From contig CAMYWZ010000009.1 in the NCBI GenBank assembly GCA_947302945.1, forward strand, positions 1 to 12,731: a stretch of 12,731 nt of DNA. The letters run 5' to 3'. The position numbers and the translations under genes are program-made. Of this stretch, positions 1-4,864 are shown piece by piece. The number at the start of each line of letters is the position of its first letter. Within the stretch, counting starts at the first letter, position 1. Source of the stretch: an uncultured Bacillota bacterium (GTDB taxonomy: Bacteria; Bacillota; Clostridia; Peptostreptococcales; Anaerovoracaceae). The notes under the pieces are model-generated. The model saw only the letters and a program-made list of their open reading frames with translations, had not been told where the DNA came from and did not search any database.

Positions 1-694
1 CTTCTTCCGGCTTGGCATAGCGCTTGTCCATTGCGTAAGCGCCGGCAAGCATTGCCATTGCTTCTTCGTGAGTCATGGTGTCTCCGAAGAAGTCCTTCTC
101 TATGCGGAGCATCATCGGGGTGTCCACAGGACCCGGGCAGATGTAGTTCACGTGAATGCCTGCAGGTCCAAGCTCCAGAGCCACGCACTTGGTAAGACCG
201 GCTACCGCATACTTGGAGGATACGTACGCGCTGTTGTTCGCGGTCGGCTCGTAAGCAGCCGCAGACGCGATAACCACGACAGAACCGGACTTCTTCTCTA
301 TGAGAGTAGGCGCTGCATACTTAAGTGTAAGCATAACAGCAAATACGTTGAGCATGTAAGTCTGCTCGAAGAGTTCCAGCGTCATATCCTGTACAGGATG
401 AGCTTTTCCTTCGTAGCCCGCGTTGGGGATGACCACATCGATCGTTCCGAAGTGAGCCTTTGCAGCCTCCACGAAGTTCTTGATATCCTCTTCCTTGTTG
501 AGGTCCGCTATGAAACCGGCTACCTGACCCTTGGCTGCGCCGAGAGTGGGAATAAGGTCGTCGATCTTCTTCTGGCTGGTGGATGAGAACGCCACCTTTG
601 CGCCTTCGCCTAAGAATGCTTTAACGATCGCTGTTCCGATACCGCCTGTACCGCCGGTAACAAGAACGACCTTGTCCTTGAGTTTAAGATCCAT
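1..694 (-). CDS. SDR-family oxidoreductase (FabG-like), C-terminus cut by window edge
   Basis: This is a short-chain dehydrogenase/reductase, a cytosolic NAD(P)H-dependent oxidoreductase. 231 residues are visible; the family usually has about 245-255, so a short C-terminal piece lies outside the window. The cofactor-binding TGGTGGIG motif is at residues 13-20, NAG at 91-93, and the catalytic tetrad is N116, S144, Y157 and K161 (YVSSK), all intact. A PGP motif follows at 186-188. The second beta strand ends in FSST with no acidic residue, which suggests NADP(H) rather than NAD(H); this is inference. The substrate cannot be told: 3-oxoacyl-ACP reductase, 3-hydroxybutyrate dehydrogenase or a sugar/alcohol dehydrogenase are all possible. 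The ATG at 694 is chosen because AAAGGAG lies just upstream (about 702-708) and it opens directly into the Rossmann fold. The gene has its own promoter and is probably monocistronic at this end. Confidence 0.93.
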   Translation of the reverse strand, partial: MDLKLKDKVVLVTGGTGGIGTAIVKAFLGEGAKVAFSSTSQKKIDDLIPTLGAAKGQVAGFIADLNKEEDIKNFVEAAKAHFGTIDVVIPNAGYEGKAHPVQDMTLELFEQTYMLNVFAVMLTLKYAAPTLIEKKSGSVVVIASAAAYEPTANNSAYVSSKYAVAGLTKCVALELGPAGIHVNYICPGPVDTPMMLRIEKDFFGDTMTHEEAMAMLAGAYAMDKRYAKPEE

Positions 695-741
695 ATTTGC
701 TCCTTTCACATTGCAACTCTTATTGAGTATCGATCCACTTT

Positions 742-770
742 AAGATACACTTTTCGGAGATAATAGTCAA
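742..770 (-). promoter_or_regulatory. Predicted sigma-A promoter of the SDR gene
   Basis: On the minus strand a -35 box TTGACT (770-765) is followed after exactly 17 bp by TATCTT (747-742). Transcription would begin near 735, about 40 nt before the SDR start codon. The -35 is strong and the -10 is moderate (4 of 6). Confidence 0.55.
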
Positions 771-801
771 TAGAGCGTTATTCGCGTTTCCTCCGGGGAA
801 C

Positions 802-909
802 GTTACAATCTAAGTCCATTTTACACCTGTTTTCGTGCGAAAACTTGTAACCATTCAGGGACAAAATACACAAAATAGCACAGGAGTCTCCTTTTTTGTA
901 GAATTCTAC
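802..909. promoter_or_regulatory. Palindrome-rich stretch upstream of the SDR promoter
   Basis: The gene-free region 695-1111 contains the SDR promoter, this stretch, a terminator and a repeat. Within 802-909 are a 7-bp inverted repeat GTTTTCG/CGAAAAC around a 2-nt centre (829-844), a wider pair GTTACAA (802-808) and TTGTAAC (845-851), an AGGAG-T-CTCCT near-palindrome (882-892) and a perfect 12-bp palindrome GTAGAATTCTAC (898-909). They lie 30-140 bp upstream of the SDR -35 box, a position that suits operators. No regulator family is recognised. Confidence 0.35.
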
Positions 910-946
910 GTTTTTTTCGGTCCTATAGAAGCGTGCGGCTATTTGA

Positions 947-987
947 CAATAAAAGAATGACAGCAACAAGATCCGTTACTGTCATTC
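947..987 (-). terminator. Intrinsic terminator after the regulator gene and repeat copy 1
   Basis: A 13-bp stem with one G-U pair (955-967 with 975-987) closes a 7-nt loop. On the minus strand it is followed by TTTTATTG. It lies directly after the tRNA-like CCA end of repeat copy 1 and would end transcripts of the membrane regulator gene. Confidence 0.75.
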
Positions 988-991
988 CAAG

Positions 992-1038
992 TGGTCGGAG
1001 TGCTTATCAGGGATTAGGTGAACAGCAGCCAGACAACT
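992..1038 (-). repeat. 47-bp repeat, copy 1, ending in a tRNA-Pro 3' terminus
   Basis: This segment aligns without gaps to 2149-2195 at 41 of 47 positions. The shared core reads gaacagcagccagacaact on the plus strand (1020-1038). Its outer end (992-1002), read on the minus strand, is CACTCCGACCA, the 3' acceptor strand plus discriminator plus CCA of the tRNA-Pro at 2932-3007. Identity to the tRNA locus is 14 bp here (990-1003 against 2930-2943). The rest of the tRNA is absent. It is read as an attachment-site-like scar or tRNA-derived repeat; the identity is seen and the role is inferred. Confidence 0.75.
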
Positions 1039-1111
1039 GTTGATACCAATCTCGAGTCAAAGCGCAAAACAACAAGTCAATTGACAATATGCTGAACAAA
1101 TACTTTGTTTT

Positions 1112-1960
1112 TCAGTTTTGTGGTTCGTCTTCCATTGACTTACCTACTGCTTCGGCATACAGAGCACAGATTTTTGACGACTTGCTTAACGCTATCAGCT
1201 CCATTATGTAGACCACAACTACAAGAACAGCTATTGCAAGTATTGCCGTCAACAGAACCGGGGTAAATACCAGCACCGGGGCGACGCATGTAATTATCGC
1301 AGTTATCAGATAGAGTTTCTTTATCAAAAGCCACTTGGCAGATAACGCAGAATCCAGCGCTGAGAGCAAGTCAGCGTTCGCCGGATAATAGTTTATCACA
1401 TAGAAAACTGTGATCCCCAGACCTATCAGAGACAGGATCGACCTAAGCGCTAAATGGTTTATTGAAACAAAGACCGCTATGGTGGCGACTACAGATGAAC
1501 AAGCATAGAGTATCGCTGCTTTTTTAAAGCGTTCGTCCTCCGATGCAAGCAAATAGATGAAATACGCTTGAAGCAGGTTAATGATAAGACTAAGGATGCT
1601 ACCTATCAATATGACTGTTGGATCGCCTCCCGTGATCCGCTCATTCGTGATAAGGCTGATTAGTATTCTCGGTATCACCAACAGCAACAGGTATCTATAA
1701 TTCTTTGCACACTTCGCATAATCGTATCGTTTCAGGATTTCTCTTACATTCCCTATGGATCCGGCCTTGTCCTCAAGCAGAGAAGTCATATCGATCCCAT
1801 AAAGCTTGCTTAATTCAATGCTCATCAGAATATCCGGATAAGTCTTAGAGTTTTCCCAGTTGGAAATAGTCTGACGACTTACATTTAGATACTCAGCAGC
1901 CTGTTCCTGCGTAAGTCCGGCAGCCTGTCTTGCAGTTAAAAGCTTCTCCCCAAAATTCAT
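1112..1960 (-). CDS. XRE-family HTH regulator with multi-pass membrane domain
   Basis: The N-terminus (about residues 6-60) is a Cro/CI-type helix-turn-helix, with AGLTQEQAAEYLNVSRQTIS as the second and third helices and NWENSKTYPD after them. A linker follows, then about six hydrophobic segments (roughly 88-104, 115-138, 147-166, 171-191, 212-230 and 232-257), and a short charged tail. The protein is thus probably an inner-membrane-anchored DNA-binding regulator. Such HTH-plus-membrane proteins are common in Firmicutes, but their signals are mostly unknown and I cannot name this one. The ATG at 1960 has AGAGGTG about 8 nt upstream. A weak promoter-like pair (TTGATA 2016-2011, TAATGT 1994-1989, 16-bp spacing) precedes it. 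It is alone in its transcription unit, between repeat copies 1 and 2, and is visibly more AT-rich than fba or gyrA. Confidence 0.85.
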   Translation of the reverse strand: MNFGEKLLTARQAAGLTQEQAAEYLNVSRQTISNWENSKTYPDILMSIELSKLYGIDMTSLLEDKAGSIGNVREILKRYDYAKCAKNYRYLLLLVIPRILISLITNERITGGDPTVILIGSILSLIINLLQAYFIYLLASEDERFKKAAILYACSSVVATIAVFVSINHLALRSILSLIGLGITVFYVINYYPANADLLSALDSALSAKWLLIKKLYLITAIITCVAPVLVFTPVLLTAILAIAVLVVVVYIMELIALSKSSKICALYAEAVGKSMEDEPQN

Positions 1961-2098
1961 AACAGCACCTCTCTTGTAGTCTCATATTACATTACTGGAG
2001 CGGAATTATCTATCAAAAATTTTTTACATTCGAGGGAACAGCGCTGAAACCGGAAAAAGACAGTCTCTTTTCAGAATAGGCAAAGCCTCTTTGTTTTT

Positions 2099-2141
2099 CA
2101 AAAAAGTATAAGGGCCTGAAATCGTTGAGATTTCAAGCCCT
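2099..2141 (-). terminator. Intrinsic terminator after the toxin gene and repeat copy 2
   Basis: A 13-bp stem with one G-U pair (2111-2123 with 2129-2141) and a 5-nt loop is followed on the minus strand by TATACTTTTTTG. It comes shortly after the tRNA-like end of repeat copy 2 and would end the antitoxin-toxin transcript. Confidence 0.8.
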
Positions 2142-2148
2142 CATGGGT

Positions 2149-2195
2149 TGGTCGGAGTGTTAGTCAGGGATCAAGCGAACAGCAGCCAGACAACT
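2149..2195 (-). repeat. 47-bp repeat, copy 2, ending in a tRNA-Pro 3' terminus
   Basis: This is the second copy of the repeat at 992-1038, in the same orientation and with 41 of 47 positions identical. It begins within a few bases of the toxin stop codon. Its outer 11 bp (2149-2159) again equal the 3' end of the tRNA-Pro, and an intrinsic terminator follows. The inner 19 bp (2177-2195) are identical in both copies, and this inner part is not found in the tRNA itself. Confidence 0.75.
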
Positions 2196-2196
2196 A

Positions 2197-2574
2197 TTAT
2201 GCTCTATGATCTATTACCCAGTTCAGGAGTTCTTGATACCCAATGGTTCCTGCCGCTACTGCAAGTCCGATCTCTGCAACTTCTTCGTTAGTGGCCTCAA
2301 GCCGAATGCCGTTAACTTCCAGAAACGTCAGCATTACATACATGCCAATACGTTTGTTACCATCCACAAAGGCATGATTGGAGATCAGAGTATAGCCAAG
2401 CCGTGCGCCTTTCTCTTCTTTTGAAGGATACAGATCTTTTCCGTCGAAAGTCGCAAAGGCTCCTTCCAGCGCAGACTCAAGCAGACCTTCGTCCCGAACG
2501 CCTATGGTTCCTCCGGTCTCCTCGGATATAAGCTGATGAAGCAGTTTAACCTTTTCTTTTGAAAACTTTATCAT
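2197..2574 (-). CDS. doc: Doc-type (Fic-fold) toxin of a type II toxin-antitoxin pair
   Basis: This 125-residue protein matches the death-on-curing family in length and motif. The active-site loop is HAFVDGNKR at residues 67-75, at nearly the same position as the HxFxDxNKR loop of phage P1 Doc (about 66-74). A conserved RDEGLLESAL segment sits at 27-36. Family knowledge: Doc toxins phosphorylate elongation factor Tu with the Fic fold and so stop translation; true Fic AMP-transferases have GNGR rather than GNKR. All visible motif residues are intact, so an active toxin is expected. The start overlaps the antitoxin stop by ATGA, which indicates translational coupling. The stop codon abuts repeat copy 2. 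Confidence 0.93.
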   Translation of the reverse strand: MIKFSKEKVKLLHQLISEETGGTIGVRDEGLLESALEGAFATFDGKDLYPSKEEKGARLGYTLISNHAFVDGNKRIGMYVMLTFLEVNGIRLEATNEEVAEIGLAVAAGTIGYQELLNWVIDHRA

Positions 2575-2813
2575 TTTGCGAGTTCCTCGAACGCAGGTCT
2601 GTACTTCTTAAGTATGCGGGCGGCCACGAAATCGATCTTTTCGTCATCTGTCATCTCGATGACAGGATTGCTTTCTATATCCAGTAAAATGTACTTGGGC
2701 CTGTTGTTCTTGAAAATGACGACCTGGCCGTTCTTATCCGCAATTCGCGTGGCTTTGGAAAAGTTCTGATTCGCCTCGCTGACCGATATTATGCTGTTAG
2801 TATTGATAGTCAT
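2571..2813 (-). CDS. phd: Phd/YefM-type antitoxin
   Basis: This 80-residue protein precedes the toxin and overlaps it by 4 nt. The N-terminal part (about 7-46, with SVSEANQNFSKATRIADKNG and then a VVIFKNNRPKYILLDIE-like strand) is the Phd/YefM DNA-binding fold. The C-terminal 30 residues are charged and would wrap the toxin. In the family, the antitoxin neutralises Doc and represses its own operon, with the complex acting as co-repressor. GGAGG (2826-2822) lies 8 nt before the ATG at 2813. The pair lies just downstream of tRNA-Pro and is separated from it by a terminator. Confidence 0.9.
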   Translation of the reverse strand: MTINTNSIISVSEANQNFSKATRIADKNGQVVIFKNNRPKYILLDIESNPVIEMTDDEKIDFVAARILKKYRPAFEELAK

Positions 2814-2832
2814 CGATCATACCTCCAAGGAT

Positions 2833-2860
2833 ATTATAGCATCGGTTAGGTAAAATACAA
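2833..2860 (-). promoter_or_regulatory. Possible promoter of the antitoxin-toxin operon
   Basis: A perfect TATAAT (2838-2833) has a weak TTGTAT 16 bp upstream (2860-2855). The expected start (about 2826) would fall at the first bases of the Shine-Dalgarno sequence, so the mRNA would have almost no 5' leader. Either this is so, or the true promoter lies elsewhere in 2840-2885. No clear operator palindrome is seen. Confidence 0.4.
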
Positions 2861-2881
2861 GCTAATATTTATCCAATTTAT

Positions 2882-2929
2882 CAACAAAAAACCGAGTACC
2901 AGCAGGTCGAATCCTTTACTGATACTCGG
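2882..2929 (-). terminator. Intrinsic terminator of tRNA-Pro
   Basis: An 11-bp stem with one G-U pair (2892-2902 with 2919-2929) is followed on the minus strand by TTTTTTGTTG. It starts 3 nt after the CCA end of the tRNA. Confidence 0.85.
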
Positions 2930-2931
2930 AG

Positions 2932-3007
2932 TGGTCGGAGTGCCGGGATTTGAACCCGGGGCCTCTTGGTCCCGAACCAAGCACGCTACCATCTGCGCTA
3001 CACCCCG
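2932..3007 (-). tRNA. tRNA-Pro (anticodon CGG), CCA encoded
   Basis: The 76-nt sequence folds into a complete cloverleaf. The acceptor stem is CGGGGTG with CACTCCG (one G-U), the D stem GCGC/GCGT, the anticodon stem CTTGG/CCAAG around the loop TTCGGGA, and the T stem CCGGG/CCCGG around TTCAAAT. Discriminator A and CCA are encoded. Anticodon CGG (2974-2972) reads the proline codon CCG. It has its own promoter and terminator. Its last 11 bases recur at 992-1002 and 2149-2159. Confidence 0.97.
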
Positions 3008-3035
3008 AAGTGTATGTGTTATGCGCCGAAAAATC

Positions 3036-3066
3036 GGGCACTCAATAAATATACTATTGAGTGCCC
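3036..3066 (-). terminator. Intrinsic terminator of the fba/DUF4428 operon, overlapping the tRNA promoter
   Basis: A perfect 12-bp inverted repeat (3036-3047 with 3055-3066, loop of 7) is followed on the minus strand by GATTTTTC. It lies about 65 bp past the stop of the DUF4428-like gene. The loop holds most of the -10 box of the tRNA-Pro promoter. Confidence 0.75.
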
Positions 3067-3076
3067 TGATTGTCAA
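3048..3076 (-). promoter_or_regulatory. Promoter of tRNA-Pro
   Basis: A consensus TTGACA (3076-3071) and TATATT (3053-3048) are separated by exactly 17 bp on the minus strand. Transcription would start near 3041, about 34 nt before the mature tRNA. Confidence 0.8.
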
Positions 3077-3130
3077 TAAAATCTTTGCGCTGCGGGGAAA
3101 AACCCGGGTGGCGCTGAAAGAGCTGAGCGG

Positions 3131-3841
3131 CTACTTGTTGTTCAGCGCTTCGACGATCTCGTCGCAGAGGGCGCGGTAGCCGAGGTAGTCCTCGTTCTCG
3201 GCGAGGTTGGGCGTGTAGCGGTCCCCGGTGACGGGGGTGGCGCCTCTGTGGGCTCTGAGCAGCGCGTTGTACTCGGCCAGCTTGGCTTCGTACTCATCCC
3301 ACGGGTCTATGCTGACGTAGGAGCTGTTGACCTTGAACTTAATGGTACCGAAGTACGGGTTCTTTACGTACACGGTAACGTAGAAGTTGTAGCGGTAGGT
3401 GTAGCGCTTGGGGTTGTAGCTTACGGTCTTGCCTTCGTTGTCCTTGGTGGTGACTTCGGACTTGTCCTCGTCTATCTCCCAGGTGGCTGCGGTAACGTCC
3501 GCGAAGTCGAAGACGTCCGGATTGGCCTTGGTGAAGTCGGAGGCGGAGGTGATTATGAGCCTCTTTGCCTCGTCGTCGAACAGGACTTTGTAGTTGTCGC
3601 CCAAGGTCCTGGTGACCTTGAATTCAGCCACCTTTGCCTTGTTCTCTTCCCTGTACATGAGATGCTCGTGGATGTCCGTGACGGAAGTTGTCTTGCCTAT
3701 GGACCACCACGGCGAAAGCTGCTGCGCGCACTTCTTGCAGATGTGGCCGCCTTCGGCAAGCGTGGTGTTGCCGAAAAGACCAAGCTTTTCTCCGCAGAAA
3801 TCGCAGTATTTCTTTTCAAAAAGTCCGCCTAAAAATGCCAT
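3131..3841 (-). CDS. DUF4428-like zinc-ribbon protein of unknown function
   Basis: The 236-residue protein opens with a four-cysteine zinc-ribbon-like motif: C13 and C16 (CDFC), then C35 and C38 (CKKC), with a GEKLGLFGNTTL segment between them. This pattern is typical of DUF4428 domain proteins of Firmicutes. The remainder is soluble, has no signal peptide or clear membrane segment, and contains a beta-rich-looking middle (about 70-165) and a charged C-terminus. No enzymatic motif is seen. The start at 3841 is preceded by AAGGAGG, which overlaps the fba stop codon; the 9-nt gap argues for an operon with fba. That context does not by itself give a function. High GC matches fba and gyrA. Confidence 0.8.
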   Translation of the reverse strand: MAFLGGLFEKKYCDFCGEKLGLFGNTTLAEGGHICKKCAQQLSPWWSIGKTTSVTDIHEHLMYREENKAKVAEFKVTRTLGDNYKVLFDDEAKRLIITSASDFTKANPDVFDFADVTAATWEIDEDKSEVTTKDNEGKTVSYNPKRYTYRYNFYVTVYVKNPYFGTIKFKVNSSYVSIDPWDEYEAKLAEYNALLRAHRGATPVTGDRYTPNLAENEDYLGYRALCDEIVEALNNK

Positions 3842-3850
3842 ATTTCCTCC

Positions 3851-4741
3851 TTATTTGATCGAAGCCTCGTAGATGGAATCCACTGCGGCTTTGAGTTCTT
3901 TGTCGAACTGCTCGTCAGTCTGCTGATAGCGGAGCTTCTCGGCAAGAGCCCTTGAGAACGAGGCGATGAGCCCGTGGTTCTTGGCCAGAAGCTCGTTGGC
4001 GTGCTCCACCGTGTAGCCGCCGGAAAGCGCTACCACCCTTACGACTCTGGGGTCTTCCATGAGATCAGCGTACAGGTTGGCCTCCGTGGGGATGGTGACC
4101 TTGAACATCAGCTTGATGTCCTTGGGCAGCCTGACAAGATGCTTCTTGATCTCGGATGCAAGAAGAGCCTCGCACTTTGCCTTGTTGGGGCTGTTGATGT
4201 CTACTTCCGGCTCGATGATGGGAACAAGGCCGTGCTCCGCAACTTTAAGGCCGAGCGCGAACTGCTGGTCCACGACAGCCCTGATGCCGTCTTCGTTGTA
4301 ATCGTAGATGACGGAGCGCTCCTTGGTGCCGAAGATGTGCCTGTCGCACGCGGCGTGCTCCAGGGTGTCGTCCAGGCCGGGGATGGGCTTCATCAGCTTG
4401 ACGTTGTCCTTCTCCTCAGCAAGGCCTTTGTCTATCTTGAGGATGGGGACTATGCCCTTCTCTTCCCAGAGGTAGTCGGCGGTGTACATGCCGTCTATCT
4501 TGCGGTCCATGGTCTGCTCGAAGAGTATGGCGGCCAGGACTTTCTCGCTTGTGAACGACGGGGATTTGATGATCCTGGTCCTCATCTCGTGGACCATGTT
4601 GAACATTTCAGCCTCGCCCTTGTACATATCCTCGGTTACGCCGTAGGCTTTGAGCGCCTTGGGAGTGGACCCGCCGCTCTGATCCAGCGCTGCGATGAAA
4701 CCGGGTTTGGAACTCATGATGTTAAGCTGTTTTTTATTCAT
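3851..4741 (-). CDS. fda: Fructose-bisphosphate aldolase, class I
   Basis: This cytosolic glycolytic and gluconeogenic enzyme splits fructose 1,6-bisphosphate into dihydroxyacetone phosphate and glyceraldehyde 3-phosphate. It has 296 residues, the same length as the Staphylococcus class I enzyme Fda, and resembles it throughout. [21 protein letters not shown] is at 14-34, ILFEQTMDR at 72-80, IIEPEV at 175-180 (E177 the likely general acid/base) and [12 protein letters not shown] at 213-224. K214 is the likely Schiff-base lysine. VALSGGY (237-243) and IASFSRAL (259-266) complete the phosphate-binding side. No class II zinc-binding pattern is present. The ATG at 4741 has GAAAGAAGGG upstream. 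It has its own promoter between it and gyrA, and it is followed by the DUF4428-like gene in the same operon. Confidence 0.96.
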   Translation of the reverse strand: MNKKQLNIMSSKPGFIAALDQSGGSTPKALKAYGVTEDMYKGEAEMFNMVHEMRTRIIKSPSFTSEKVLAAILFEQTMDRKIDGMYTADYLWEEKGIVPILKIDKGLAEEKDNVKLMKPIPGLDDTLEHAACDRHIFGTKERSVIYDYNEDGIRAVVDQQFALGLKVAEHGLVPIIEPEVDINSPNKAKCEALLASEIKKHLVRLPKDIKLMFKVTIPTEANLYADLMEDPRVVRVVALSGGYTVEHANELLAKNHGLIASFSRALAEKLRYQQTDEQFDKELKAAVDSIYEASIK

Positions 4742-4781
4742 TTTGCCCTTCTTTCTTTGCGGGAACTATACGACTACTATA

Positions 4782-4810
4782 ATTATATGATTTTTTGAAC
4801 GCATCGTAAA
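4782..4810 (-). promoter_or_regulatory. Promoter of the fba operon
   Basis: TTTACG (4810-4805) is followed after 17 bp by a perfect TATAAT (4787-4782). The predicted start (about 4775) gives a leader of roughly 33 nt. The -35 box sits just past the gyrA terminator. Confidence 0.65.
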
Positions 4811-4812
4811 CA

Positions 4813-4850
4813 GCAAAAATGAAAAGCAGGGGACTTTTTCTGTCCCCTGC
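4813..4850 (-). terminator. Intrinsic terminator of gyrBA
   Basis: A perfect 9-bp GC-rich stem, GCAGGGGAC with GTCCCCTGC (4826-4834 with 4842-4850), is followed on the minus strand by TTTTCATTTTT. It lies 14 bp past the gyrA stop codon. Confidence 0.85.
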
Positions 4851-4864
4851 CTGACTTTTGGGTA

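Noticed and set aside
778..969. 63-codon minus-strand frame starting at TTG inside a terminator stem
   Set aside because: It has a weak start codon and no ribosome binding site, and its translation (rich in Cys, Lys and Arg) matches no known family. It covers the palindromes and the SDR promoter region.
1003..1020. Possible degenerate T-arm of a tRNA upstream of the CCA in repeat copy 1
   Set aside because: Bases resembling GGGAT and GAAC occur, but the spacing is wrong for a T loop, no T stem forms, and neither repeat copy has an anticodon arm. Only the acceptor 3' strand is convincing.
1076..1085. GTCAATTGAC palindrome after the regulator gene as a terminator
   Set aside because: It is only 5 bp per arm with no loop or T-run, and a much better terminator lies at 947-987.
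2846..3076. 76-codon minus-strand frame
   Set aside because: It runs straight through the tRNA-Pro gene and its terminator, and therefore cannot be a real protein gene.
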